DNA from: Deltaproteobacteria bacterium
GTDB taxonomy: Bacteria > Myxococcota_A > UBA9160 > JAJDAL01
Reading direction: 5' to 3'
DNA: 64,000 bases
Assembly: GCA_029261875.1 (NCBI GenBank)
Contig: JAJDAL010000015.1
Span: forward strand, 108,835 to 172,834
Positions 51,633-61,860 of the stretch are shown piece after piece. The position numbers and the translations under genes were made by a program. Numbering within the stretch: position 1 is the first letter of the stretch; each line of letters begins with the position of its first letter. The notes under the pieces are model-generated. The model saw only the letters and a list, made by a program, of their open reading frames with translations, was not told the DNA's origin and did not search any database.

Positions 51633-54600
51633 ATGCGACTCACACATCCTTACGCGCGCCTCGTTCGAATCCAGTTTTCCGTCACCGTGGCGTTTGCCCT
51701 TTTCGGGCTCTCACTGGGCAACGCCCAGGCGGGACAAATCGACCCGGACCTCCAGGCCGCCATGGATGCGGGCGCTCCGAACGACTTTCACCGCGTCATC
51801 GTTCATATGTCCCAACAGGTTGATCTACTGGCCGAATCGGAAACCTGGGGTCCCGACACGAACCGACTCCTGAACGCCATCCTCGCGCTCAAAGACGTTG
51901 CCCACACGACCCAGAACCAAGCCCAGGCCGGCGAAGGCTGCGGAGGCGGATCGAGCCTTCGCGAACAGATCGAGCTCGCCGTCGTCAACGAGGAAGCCAT
52001 GGGGTGTTCCTTCTTGTGGCTCCCCAACGGCGTGACGTGCGATGGAATGACACCGTCTGCGATCGAGGCCATCGCGGAATTCGTCAACGTGGGAGCCATC
52101 GAACTTCTCGAAGACGAAATCATCGATGGTGCAGGACCGTTTCTCCGCAGCGCCACAGCGGGCGAAGAGCCCGAGCCGACGAGCTGGAGCCTCGACGTGA
52201 TTCAGGCACGCAACGCCCAGGCCCAGGGCTTCACGGGAGCCGGCGCTCGGATCGGAATCATGAGTACCGGCGTCGATGTCACCCATCCCGAACTCGTTTC
52301 GAGCATTCACACGCGATCCGACGGGTCGCCCTTCTGGCTCGACCCGACGCCCGAGAACGCGAGCTCCGCCCATGACCCCCTCGGCCACGGAACCTACTAC
52401 GCGGGCATCGCGGTCGGAGACGAAGTCGGCGTTGCCCCCGACGCGGAACTCTTGTCGTGCAAGGTGGTTTTCCGACAACTCAACGGCGACTTGCATTTCA
52501 CGCCCGATGCGGCGATGCGCTGCGTCCAGTTTCTCATGGACCCCATCTGCCACAACTCGACGGACAGCGGCGAATGTTCCTGCGTCGAATCGGAAACAGC
52601 GGAAGGCTGCCAGACAGAGAGTGCGCAACACGCCGCGCATGTCGTGCTGTTTCCCCATATTGCTCCGGAAGGGCACTGCACGCGACACCAAGGCCTGAAT
52701 CGCAACATGCGGAAGCTTCGGGAAGCCAACATTCTGATGGTGGCTCCCTCCGGACGTCCTTCGAGCACCCCTCGCCCCGGAGACGGTCTCGGCTGGCCTG
52801 CGAACTTCCGCGAATCCCTGAGCGTGGGGTCATCCAGCTATCTGTCGCCGACTACGATGGACGCGGAGACCTACCGAGATACCGCCGATTGCAGTCTTCC
52901 GTCGGACCCGCCCCCCGCGCGGTTGGCCCCGCAGATTTTCGCTCCCGGGGAGGACGTTCGTTCCGCGAAGTCGGGCGGTGGTTACCACGCCATGAACGAC
53001 CACCCCGAGGCAACCGCTGCCGCCCACGTCGCCGGCGCCGCAGCGCTTCTGTACGGAATGAACCCGTATCTCCCGGTCAAACTCGCAGATCGTGCCTTGG
53101 TGGAATCGGCACCGTTCGTAGAGAACATCGGCGACCCCGTGCTGTTCGAGCCGGGGCTCCTGGATGTCCATGCCGCCCTCCGATTCGACGACGCCGTGAT
53201 CGAAGACATGTTGCCGCCGGGTTGCGACCCCAACCTGGAACCCGACTGTCGAACCCTTCCCAGCGAACTCGTCACGGGCCACATGGAAGAGGCATCGATC
53301 ATCCTTCGGAACACCGGAATTCAAACCTGGGATCTCAGCACCCATTTCCTTCGACCTTTGGGAGGTTCGGGGTGGGCCATTGCGGACTCGAGCGTCGAGG
53401 ATCCGACGCCCAACCGTTGCGGTCGGATCGCGCTGCAGACCATCGAACGAATCGATCTTCCCTACAGTGTTCCGCCCGGGGAGGGGGTGGAAGTCCCCTT
53501 CCCGGTGCGGGCGCCGAATGTCCCGGACCGCGATCCGGGCCACTCGTTCCAGTGGGAACTCGTCAGTATCGCCGCAGGGGAGGCGCTTCCGGCGACCGTC
53601 GCATCGACGTGGGACGTTCGCGTACCCGTGCGCGGAATCGATTGCGCGCACTTCGAATCCATCTTCGAATCCGGAACGTCGCAAAGCCCGACGGCCGGCC
53701 TCACACCGAATGAAGGCCGTGTCGCGGAGATCACATTCGCAAACAATGGGACCACGACCTGGAATACGGGTTACCTGCTAAATGGCCTCGAAGAATCGTA
53801 TGAGACGTGGGTCATCCCGTGGCTGCCACCGCTCCCCGTCGACCGTGAAGTTCCTCCCTGCGAGTTCAATCACAGCAACGACGACGAATGCCGCTACACG
53901 TTTACCTTCGGCATTCAAGCCCCGGCGACGCCGTGGATCTACCCCTTCTGTTGGCAGATGCGCAATGGGACCGAAGAAGCCTGGCTGGATACGGCGTACG
54001 GCCTCCGTCCGTCTCTCAACTTCGGACAACTCACTCACTCCGATGAAGCCAGCGAAATCAACGGCTGTTCCTATGTCATGGTCAACCCGGACCTTCGCTC
54101 CAGCCTCACGGTCATTGCTCCTTCACCGCAGCTCGTATCCGGACAGGATTCCGCGGTCTTCGTCGACGCGACGAACACGGGTTCGCAATCCTGGTCACCC
54201 GGAACTTGTCTCGTAGGTTTCGGTTCGCCCTGGTCGAACGTCAAGGAATGTCTCGGCGCCGGCGAAACCGTCGCTTCGGGGCAAACGCGGCGTTTCTTCC
54301 TCGGATTCACTGCGCCCCAACAAGCCGGGAACTACACCATGAATCTGAGACTCCAGACACCGCCGAGCGTGTTTGCAGCACCTGCGTTCTTCGGTGGCCA
54401 GACGAGCACCAATGTGTCCGTTCTCGGAGAACTCCGCTGGAGTGACCACTACCGCAGCGGAAACCTGCTCTCGGGTGGAGCCCTGTCGGGCGGATGGTTC
54501 ATGCAAGGCATTTGGTCTGCATGGCTCCCGAACGGGTCCGAGTATTGGGTCTGCGCGCCCGGCGGCTGCGCGTGGCTCGACGCCAACCCCAACGGTCACT

Positions 54601-54953
54601 GGAACACGGTCGGTGGTGGCAATGTCGGCGGCAACTGGATGTCGCCCCCTACGACTGGACTCAGCTGGCGGAGTGATCGGAATCAGTGGATCCAGTTCCG
54701 ATTCTGGATCGACGACGACGAAACGACGTGCAGTGGCGGAAACCAGGGGGACGGCGTCGCCTTCTGGATCGTCGAGGCCAACAACAACGACCACAAGGTC
54801 GTCGATATCGACCTCCCGCCCGGTGGATCCCACTTCGTCGATTCGATGTGGTACGCCGAAGCTGGCGACATCTACGAATTTCATCTTCGCAAGAAAAACA
54901 ACACGACCTGTGACACGACGATCGTGAGCCCCACGATTCTGATTTACCCGTAG
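51633..54953 (+). CDS. Exported subtilase-fold protein lacking catalytic residues (predicted pseudoprotease)
   Basis: The 1106-residue protein has a signal peptide (about 1-33), an I9-like propeptide region (FHRVIVHMSQ) and an S8-family domain from about 195 to 500: ARIGIMSTGVDVTHPEL, LGHGTYYAGIA, IFAPGEDVRSA, EATAAAHVAGAAALL. By alignment to DTG / HGT / GTSMAAPHVAG, the catalytic Asp is Ser211, His252 is kept, and the catalytic Ser is Ala460; the oxyanion Asn also seems absent (VAPSGRP). Downstream are NBR1-like Ig domains (ITFANNGTTTWNTGY; VDATNTGSQSWSPGTC) and a Trp/Gly-rich end. Probably binding or structural. It lies between the Cys-rich gene (16 bp) and the RHS giant (17 bp). Confidence 0.88.
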   Translation: MRLTHPYARLVRIQFSVTVAFALFGLSLGNAQAGQIDPDLQAAMDAGAPNDFHRVIVHMSQQVDLLAESETWGPDTNRLLNAILALKDVAHTTQNQAQAGEGCGGGSSLREQIELAVVNEEAMGCSFLWLPNGVTCDGMTPSAIEAIAEFVNVGAIELLEDEIIDGAGPFLRSATAGEEPEPTSWSLDVIQARNAQAQGFTGAGARIGIMSTGVDVTHPELVSSIHTRSDGSPFWLDPTPENASSAHDPLGHGTYYAGIAVGDEVGVAPDAELLSCKVVFRQLNGDLHFTPDAAMRCVQFLMDPICHNSTDSGECSCVESETAEGCQTESAQHAAHVVLFPHIAPEGHCTRHQGLNRNMRKLREANILMVAPSGRPSSTPRPGDGLGWPANFRESLSVGSSSYLSPTTMDAETYRDTADCSLPSDPPPARLAPQIFAPGEDVRSAKSGGGYHAMNDHPEATAAAHVAGAAALLYGMNPYLPVKLADRALVESAPFVENIGDPVLFEPGLLDVHAALRFDDAVIEDMLPPGCDPNLEPDCRTLPSELVTGHMEEASIILRNTGIQTWDLSTHFLRPLGGSGWAIADSSVEDPTPNRCGRIALQTIERIDLPYSVPPGEGVEVPFPVRAPNVPDRDPGHSFQWELVSIAAGEALPATVASTWDVRVPVRGIDCAHFESIFESGTSQSPTAGLTPNEGRVAEITFANNGTTTWNTGYLLNGLEESYETWVIPWLPPLPVDREVPPCEFNHSNDDECRYTFTFGIQAPATPWIYPFCWQMRNGTEEAWLDTAYGLRPSLNFGQLTHSDEASEINGCSYVMVNPDLRSSLTVIAPSPQLVSGQDSAVFVDATNTGSQSWSPGTCLVGFGSPWSNVKECLGAGETVASGQTRRFFLGFTAPQQAGNYTMNLRLQTPPSVFAAPAFFGGQTSTNVSVLGELRWSDHYRSGNLLSGGALSGGWFMQGIWSAWLPNGSEYWVCAPGGCAWLDANPNGHWNTVGGGNVGGNWMSPPTTGLSWRSDRNQWIQFRFWIDDDETTCSGGNQGDGVAFWIVEANNNDHKVVDIDLPPGGSHFVDSMWYAEAGDIYEFHLRKKNNTTCDTTIVSPTILIYP

Positions 54954-54970
54954 CGCTGGGCGAGGATTCC

Positions 54971-57900
54971 ATGTCAATCTCAATTCTGCGTACTGTTTGC
55001 CTTACCCTATCCGGACTGCTTCTCGCGACATCCGGCGCGTGGGCTCTGGCCGAAGGACCCTCGGGCTCGACGACCGGAGACGACGGATCGCCCCTGTCGG
55101 GAGTGGCTCTCTCCATCAGCACCAATCAATTCACCGGCGCGGCCGCATCCTCCCTGTCCATCGAAGTTCCGCCGGGGCGGAACGGAACGACGCCGAGCAT
55201 CGGCCTCGGATATTCGAGCCAAGCGGGACACGGACCCTACGGACGGGGATGGGGACTCACATTGGGTCGCATTGAACGCAACCGTGACCGTGGAATCCCG
55301 CGCTACGAAGACGCCGATGCCTTCGATGGATCGGTCGACGAATTCGTCGTCATCCTGCCCGATGGCTCACGCGAACTGGTCGCTCTCGGCGGGAATCGGT
55401 ACGCGCCGCGCTTCGACGACGGCCACCCGCTGGTCACCCGCGAGGGCAACAGCTGGCGCTTCCACGATCGAAGCGGCCGCGACTACTACTTCGGAACCGA
55501 GGAGAGCGCGCGCGTCGGCCCTGCGCCGAGCACCTTCTCCGGCACCTTTGCCTGGCACCTCACCAAGATCCGGGATCGCGACGGGAATACCATCGATGTG
55601 GAATACATCGTGGGCGAGGGGATGGTGTATCCCGAGAAGATCCAGTGGGGGGGCAACGAACACACGACGGAGAACCATCCGTTCTCCGTCACCTTCAACT
55701 GGGAGTCAGTCCAGTCGGGCCAGGTCTCTGTCGACCTGTCGGCCGGGTTCCGGAGCGTCACGGACCGTAGATTGGCGGACATTCGAACCTTCGGTCCCGG
55801 CAACGCGTTGGTACGCCATTACGCGATCGACCACACACCCAGCACGACCAATGGTCGACCGCTTCTCAGTTCCGTCCAGTTGCACGGAAGCGACGGCGAG
55901 CCGCTCCGCGCGATCAGTGCCACGCAGAGTGGCGGATCCACGGGCGCCGAGCTCGAGAACCGGTTCTCCTATGCGGGAACCGAGGCACTCGAATTCCAAA
56001 GTCATGACCTCGGAGATATCCCGCTGATTCGGATTCGCGAGGAGTTCGACATTTCGGACGCGGAGTGGAGCGATATCGACGCTCTTCCCGGCACGACCCC
56101 GCGCCCGCCGCGCTGTACGAAGGGCGAAGTTTTGGACCTCGACGGCGACGGTTTGCCGGACCTGATCGATGCCTCGGGCTGGAGCGACGAGAACCCGCAT
56201 TGGGAGGTCTATTTCAACCAGGGGCCGACCGCGGACAGCTTCTATGGCGAATCCACTCTCTGGTGGTCTTCCGAAGCCTGCATTTCGAACAACTTCGAGG
56301 GTGTCCTCAAAGTCGGTCTTTTGGACATCAACGGTGACGCACGTCCTGATCAAGTGATCGCCGATGGGCCCGAGTGGTTCGTCTTCCTCAATGAAGACCA
56401 CATGACTTCCGGTTCGCGCGGATTCACTCAAACGAGTGTCTCCTGGGGATTCGGCAATCAGGGAATCCGTCGACAAGCGCCGGATCAGGGTTCGGCGGAC
56501 GAGGTCATCCCGAGCCCGGTACCGGTTTACAAGACCCTCGCCGACCTGAACGGTGACGGTCTCCCGGACATCGTCAAAACGCGCAAGCAGGATGGGAGTG
56601 CAACCGATTGCGGAACCCATCCGGAAGCGCCGTTCCTGTGGCGCGTGTGGTGGAACACGCCGTCCGGGTTTCTCGATAGCTTCCATCCCCCGCGCGATTG
56701 CATTGCCGGGCCCTCGAAGTACATCAATATCTCCGGCAAGTACTCCAAGAACAGAAATCTCAAGAGCGACTTGTTCGACATCAACGGAGACGGGTTACCC
56801 GACAAGATCCGAGCCCAGGGTCACGTTCCGGAGAGCAGCTGCCCCGCGAATCCGGCCGACGACAAGAAGTACGAATGGACGGTTTGGTACGGAATGGGCC
56901 GCATGTTCGATGGTCCACACAGCTGGTGCAGCCCGCCCTACAAGATGCTTCGCAGCTGGGCCGAGGAAAACGAAAACGGCCACAAGAGCTACCGCTACGA
57001 CATCCTCGACGTGAACGGCGACGGCCTACCCGACTTCGTCGATGCCACCGATTGGAAATCGGATAACCACGCCTGGAACGTCTATTTCAACACCGGGCGC
57101 GGATTCGCCCAGCCGACGACCTGGTCCGGCGTACCGGACACGATCCGACGCCAGGAGGTGGGGAGTTCCCTCGACCCTCCCGGTGTCCCGTATGAGCCCG
57201 GCGATATCGCGCTCTATGGACTTCCGGATGAATCGGGAATGTATGTCGACACCTTCGACATCGACGGGAACGGATTCCCGGATCTGATCCAGTTCGATCC
57301 ATCCCGGCCCACCTCGTTCGGCAGCGCCATGGCATGGTTGAGTCGCCCGCTTGGATCCGCGATCGGGCACCCCGCCGACGCTTTGACTCAGATGGAGAGC
57401 GAGACGGGAGCCGTCACGCGTTTCGAATACGACGTTGCAACCCAATTCAACGACGGCCTCGTTGACCCCGCCCTGGGGGTTCCGAACGACCGTAGCCACT
57501 TGCCTTTTCCGGTCTGGGTCGTGAGCCGTATGGAGAATCGCCTCTACGACGGCGCGCCGGAGCCCGCGCTCGAGGTCGAGTTCGGCTACCGCGGAGGTTA
57601 TTTCGACGCTGAACTCCGCAAGTTCCGAGGCTTTCACAGCGTATGGCGAAGCCAGGTCTTTCACGAGTTCGATCCCCAAACCGGTCTCAATGATCATGTC
57701 ACACGGGTGAGCGAACTCACCGAGTATGCGCAGACCGATGTTCTCCAGAGCCGCCCCCTGCGACAAGCCACCGTGGCCGGAGACCCTTCGCAAATCGAAC
57801 CGCTCGACCGACCGCTACACGTCAAGACGATCGATTGGAAGTGTGGCGGCGATGGGACCAACTACGCATCCTTCGCAGACTGCCCCGCGAAGGTTGCGAG

Positions 57901-60900
57901 CGGAACGCGATGGTTCCCCTTCAAGCGTCAGGTCACCGAGACCGACTTCTCGAGTTCCGATGACATTGATTGGAACGTCGTCGGATCGAAGAGCTACACG
58001 AACACCTATTCGATGGATGCCTGCAAGAACACCATTCTCGAATCCGCTCAGGGTTCGGGAACCTCGATCACGACACAGATCACCTACGCGTCACTGCGCG
58101 GTGGCTGCAACGTTTCGGACCGGGTGTGTGAGGGGATCTGCGACCTACCGGAAATCGTCCACGTTCTCGGTGGGGAAAAGAAGCGGTTCTTCTACGACAC
58201 GGACGATCGACTCGAATCCGTCTTCCTCGAAGACCCCAACGATCCCGGAAATACGATCCAGCAATCCCGAATGGAGTACAGCCCGGCCGGAAATCTCACG
58301 CTCCAGGAAGATGGGAACGGAATCATCACGACCTTCGAGCAGGATGGCGCGACCGACCTGTACGTCGTGGAACAAATCGTCGATCCGAACGGAATCCACC
58401 TGGTCAGCCAGTTCGAACACGATCCGACCCATGGGCAGCCGATCCGCGAAGTCGATGCAAACGGAAACCAAACCGAATATGCGTACGATTCGTTCGGCCG
58501 TCTCATCGCCATGGCGGAACCGGGGACTTCCCTGAGCCTCCCCACGGAGAAGTACGACTACTGGCTCTTGAACCGCACTGCCAACGTCCAGATGAAGGCC
58601 ACCCACCGCCTCGAGCCCAACTATCACTCCTTCGGCGGATACACCATCAGTGCGCGCTTCACTGACGCGTTGGGTCGAAATCTTCAGAATCAGCGAACGG
58701 CGGAACTGGACGGAACGGAATACGTACTAGTCGAAAACGGAACGCGTTTCGGCCGCGGAGGCCGACCCGAGCGCTTCTTCTTACCCATTCGGTCCAACGC
58801 GGGCGACCCCCGAACCCTAGTAGCACCGCTCTCGGGACCCATTGCACAGATTCGTTACGACGCCTTCGGTCGCGAAATTCGGCGGGAGCTGCCGGACGGG
58901 ACCGCGACGAGCGCTTCCTACCGAACGGCCTGGACCAAACGAAGCTGCGACGCACGTCATACCGCGAACGCGTACGACGGACAGTGCAAGGAGGAGGAGA
59001 CCGACGCTTTCTCGCGCGTCATCGAGACACGCACGTTCCTCGGTAGCGACCCCCTCGCCTACGCGTCCGAACAGTTCGCCTACGACACGGGGAACCGCCT
59101 GATCGAGTCCATGCAGAACCTCGATACGCGGACGCGAATCTCGATGTTCTACGACCCCTTCGGACGCAAGACACTCGTCACCGACCCGAGCTCGGGAATC
59201 TGGCGATACGAATACGATGCTGCCGGAAACATGGTGGTGCAGGACGACCCGCGACCCCTCCGATGGCTACGCATCGAGTACGACGCGGTCGGTCGCACGA
59301 CGCGCCGCGTCGCGGTCACCGCGGATAGCGAAGGCGTGGAGTCGGAGTCCGTACTCGTCACCTTCACCTACGATGCTCTCGGCCCCGCCGACGAGGCGAC
59401 CCATGGAGTCGTCGAGAACGCCGTGGGGCGCCTGGTGAAGTCCGAAGAGAGTTCGGGGACGATGGTCGCGCGGAAATACGATGCGCGGGGGAACTTGCTC
59501 GAGAGCTGGCGACAGATCCGCTTTGCCGACGAGAACGGCGAGGAATCACGTGAGTTCGCCTTCGTAACGGAAGTCGACCCCCTTACCAATCGGGTCGTCA
59601 AGACAGAACTCCCGCACCCGCTGCTCGAAGGCGGAGTCGAAGAAGTCTATTTCAGCCACTCGGCCACGGGTCAGCTCGTCGGCATTTCCTCGGATTCGAA
59701 CGATTTCCTCGTCGACGCCGCGTACGATGAGTTCGAACGGATCACGATGACGTCCTTCGGCAACGGTGTCCTCGACGAGTTCACCTTTGGCGACGCATCC
59801 AATGGTTTTCGCCTGGAGAGGATCGACACCGAGGGCGAAGGGCGAAAGCGCGCACTTCACTATGGCGGCTACGACGCCAATGGGAATCTGGGATGGGTCC
59901 GCGACACTTTCAATTTCCCGGACGACCCCCGCACCCAGACACAGGTTCACTTCTACGATCGAGCCTCGAGACTCTCGAGCAGCAGAGCTTGCGGTGCGGG
60001 CCGCTACGCCGACGCTTTCGAAAGCGACGCCTATGGAAACCTTCGGCTGAAAGATGGGCGTAACTACGAGTACGACCCCCAGCGCCCCCATCGTGTGATC
60101 TCCGTCGCTGGTGGAGTGGTCGACTACGACGAGGCCGGGAACATGACCGAGCTCCCGGATGGCCGGGAACTCTTCTATGACGACGAGGGCCGCTTGACGT
60201 CCGTCAAACAGGGCACCCAGGAGCTCGCGCGCTTCGCCTACGATCATTCGGGAACGCGGGTTGCCGCACGCGAGTCCGGTGGAAACGTGCGCTTCTTTTT
60301 CGGAGCCTTCGATGTGAGTGGCGACGAAATCCTGCGCCAGATTTCCCTCGGAGACCGGATGATTGCTTCGTCGAAGGTCTCGGGCGGTGACCTTCTGGTT
60401 GCGGGGATCGACGCGCCCCAGAATTCGAACCAAATCGCGCGTCGTTTCGGGGCAAGTCTGCTCTTCACCTTTCTGGGAATTTCACTCGCCGTACCCGGCC
60501 GAACCCGAATACTCTTTTTCGGCTGGGTTCCGCGCGCGTCGGGCGCATTGCTCGCCACGCTCTTCGTAGCCGTGAACGTGATCTACGCCTCGAACGCATC
60601 CGCCTTCGGTTGTCTACCTGAACCCGACAATGTCGCGGACGAAACGGTTTTCTATCACGTCGATCACCTGCGCACCGCGCAACTACTGACCGACGAGCAG
60701 GGCCGGACGCTCGAGTACACCGTCAACCGGCCGTACGGCGAAGTTGCGGGACGCTACGATCTGGACGCCGTTCCCCTGTCGGAAAGCAAAGCGTCTTTCC
60801 AATTCACCGGACAGCGCTCCCTCGAAAGTACGGGGCTCATCTATTTCGGAGCACGGTACTACGATCCGGATCTGGGCCTCTTCGTAACCCAGGACCCTCA

Positions 60901-61813
60901 AGAGCAATACTGGAATCCCTACAGCTACGGCGGGGGAAACCCCGTGAACGGCATCGACCCCGATGGTCAGTTCTTCTCCATCATCGTTGGCGTCGTGTGG
61001 GCCGTGGTCAGTGCCGCGATCTACGTCGGAAGCATCATTGGACCCGTATTGGCGCAATTGGGACCGCTGTTGGGTATGGCGATCGGTGCAATCAGCAACG
61101 GGATCCAAGCGGCAGTCAACGGTGCGTCGGCCGGTGAAGCGCTCTCCGCTGCGGTGATGGGTGGGGTAATGGGCTTTATTGCCGCGGGAGCGGGGTCCGT
61201 GCTCGCGACCAGTGTTGGCGCAGTCGCCGTCTCGTTCAAGGTCGCCGTCGGCGCCTACGCGATCTACAACACCGTCGAATCCTTCCGTTCCGGTCAATAC
61301 GTCGCAGGAGCCTTCACCCTCGGCGGGATCGCTCTGGCGCTCGCCAACTCCATGAACGCCTACGGCAAAGGCGCCGACGGAAACGTTTCCTGCCCAAGCG
61401 CCTGCCAACAAGACGGAGGCCCGATCGCCTCCTACCAGCAGGATGCACCCGTCACATCCTCGTCGACCGCGACCCCAACCACGTCACCTACCTCTGGACC
61501 GCCCTCGCTCATGAGCCACGTCTCGGCGGGACACGTCAGCACCCAGGTGGTTGATGTCCAGGGAAACGTCGCGACGACGCTGGATGTCGGAGGAAAGGTC
61601 TTCACCGCGGGAGCAATCGTCAATCCGGCACTGGCACCCGTCGGTGCCGCCATGTCGGGTGGAGCCGCGCTGATTCGAGGGGATAATCTGGGTCTCGTAC
61701 TCTTCGTCAGAAACGTCGGCATGTCGTTCATTCCCGGAGGTCCAGCGATGACGCAGACCATGGCGGCCACCAGCACCGCCCTGGACGGCGCGATGGCCTT
61801 AGGGGGGTTGTGA
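54971..61813 (+). CDS. Giant exported SpvB / FG-GAP / YD-RHS protein
   Basis: The 2280-residue protein has a signal peptide (about 1-27), an SpvB-like N-terminal domain (IEVPPGRNGTTPSIGLGYSS, GPYGRGWGLTLGRIER), six FG-GAP-like units between about 380 and 780 (LDLDGDGLPDLID, LDINGDARPDQVI and others), then about 1000 residues of YD repeats. A hydrophobic hairpin (about 1826-1876) is followed by a Cys in SAFGC (near 1880), YHVDHLRTAQ and the RHS-associated core GARYYDPDLGLFVTQDP (near 1955). The 290-residue tip is Gly/Ala-rich with several hydrophobic segments. SpvB/TcdB-like plus RHS proteins form hollow shells around a cargo; here the tip is homologous to that of the first RHS gene, not a recognisable toxin. 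No immunity-like gene follows. Confidence 0.93.
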   Translation: MSISILRTVCLTLSGLLLATSGAWALAEGPSGSTTGDDGSPLSGVALSISTNQFTGAAASSLSIEVPPGRNGTTPSIGLGYSSQAGHGPYGRGWGLTLGRIERNRDRGIPRYEDADAFDGSVDEFVVILPDGSRELVALGGNRYAPRFDDGHPLVTREGNSWRFHDRSGRDYYFGTEESARVGPAPSTFSGTFAWHLTKIRDRDGNTIDVEYIVGEGMVYPEKIQWGGNEHTTENHPFSVTFNWESVQSGQVSVDLSAGFRSVTDRRLADIRTFGPGNALVRHYAIDHTPSTTNGRPLLSSVQLHGSDGEPLRAISATQSGGSTGAELENRFSYAGTEALEFQSHDLGDIPLIRIREEFDISDAEWSDIDALPGTTPRPPRCTKGEVLDLDGDGLPDLIDASGWSDENPHWEVYFNQGPTADSFYGESTLWWSSEACISNNFEGVLKVGLLDINGDARPDQVIADGPEWFVFLNEDHMTSGSRGFTQTSVSWGFGNQGIRRQAPDQGSADEVIPSPVPVYKTLADLNGDGLPDIVKTRKQDGSATDCGTHPEAPFLWRVWWNTPSGFLDSFHPPRDCIAGPSKYINISGKYSKNRNLKSDLFDINGDGLPDKIRAQGHVPESSCPANPADDKKYEWTVWYGMGRMFDGPHSWCSPPYKMLRSWAEENENGHKSYRYDILDVNGDGLPDFVDATDWKSDNHAWNVYFNTGRGFAQPTTWSGVPDTIRRQEVGSSLDPPGVPYEPGDIALYGLPDESGMYVDTFDIDGNGFPDLIQFDPSRPTSFGSAMAWLSRPLGSAIGHPADALTQMESETGAVTRFEYDVATQFNDGLVDPALGVPNDRSHLPFPVWVVSRMENRLYDGAPEPALEVEFGYRGGYFDAELRKFRGFHSVWRSQVFHEFDPQTGLNDHVTRVSELTEYAQTDVLQSRPLRQATVAGDPSQIEPLDRPLHVKTIDWKCGGDGTNYASFADCPAKVASGTRWFPFKRQVTETDFSSSDDIDWNVVGSKSYTNTYSMDACKNTILESAQGSGTSITTQITYASLRGGCNVSDRVCEGICDLPEIVHVLGGEKKRFFYDTDDRLESVFLEDPNDPGNTIQQSRMEYSPAGNLTLQEDGNGIITTFEQDGATDLYVVEQIVDPNGIHLVSQFEHDPTHGQPIREVDANGNQTEYAYDSFGRLIAMAEPGTSLSLPTEKYDYWLLNRTANVQMKATHRLEPNYHSFGGYTISARFTDALGRNLQNQRTAELDGTEYVLVENGTRFGRGGRPERFFLPIRSNAGDPRTLVAPLSGPIAQIRYDAFGREIRRELPDGTATSASYRTAWTKRSCDARHTANAYDGQCKEEETDAFSRVIETRTFLGSDPLAYASEQFAYDTGNRLIESMQNLDTRTRISMFYDPFGRKTLVTDPSSGIWRYEYDAAGNMVVQDDPRPLRWLRIEYDAVGRTTRRVAVTADSEGVESESVLVTFTYDALGPADEATHGVVENAVGRLVKSEESSGTMVARKYDARGNLLESWRQIRFADENGEESREFAFVTEVDPLTNRVVKTELPHPLLEGGVEEVYFSHSATGQLVGISSDSNDFLVDAAYDEFERITMTSFGNGVLDEFTFGDASNGFRLERIDTEGEGRKRALHYGGYDANGNLGWVRDTFNFPDDPRTQTQVHFYDRASRLSSSRACGAGRYADAFESDAYGNLRLKDGRNYEYDPQRPHRVISVAGGVVDYDEAGNMTELPDGRELFYDDEGRLTSVKQGTQELARFAYDHSGTRVAARESGGNVRFFFGAFDVSGDEILRQISLGDRMIASSKVSGGDLLVAGIDAPQNSNQIARRFGASLLFTFLGISLAVPGRTRILFFGWVPRASGALLATLFVAVNVIYASNASAFGCLPEPDNVADETVFYHVDHLRTAQLLTDEQGRTLEYTVNRPYGEVAGRYDLDAVPLSESKASFQFTGQRSLESTGLIYFGARYYDPDLGLFVTQDPQEQYWNPYSYGGGNPVNGIDPDGQFFSIIVGVVWAVVSAAIYVGSIIGPVLAQLGPLLGMAIGAISNGIQAAVNGASAGEALSAAVMGGVMGFIAAGAGSVLATSVGAVAVSFKVAVGAYAIYNTVESFRSGQYVAGAFTLGGIALALANSMNAYGKGADGNVSCPSACQQDGGPIASYQQDAPVTSSSTATPTTSPTSGPPSLMSHVSAGHVSTQVVDVQGNVATTLDVGGKVFTAGAIVNPALAPVGAAMSGGAALIRGDNLGLVLFVRNVGMSFIPGGPAMTQTMAATSTALDGAMALGGL

Positions 61814-61860
61814 CAAGCGTGCGCGCGAGCGTGCCCACCGGTCTCCGCGGTCACACGAAG

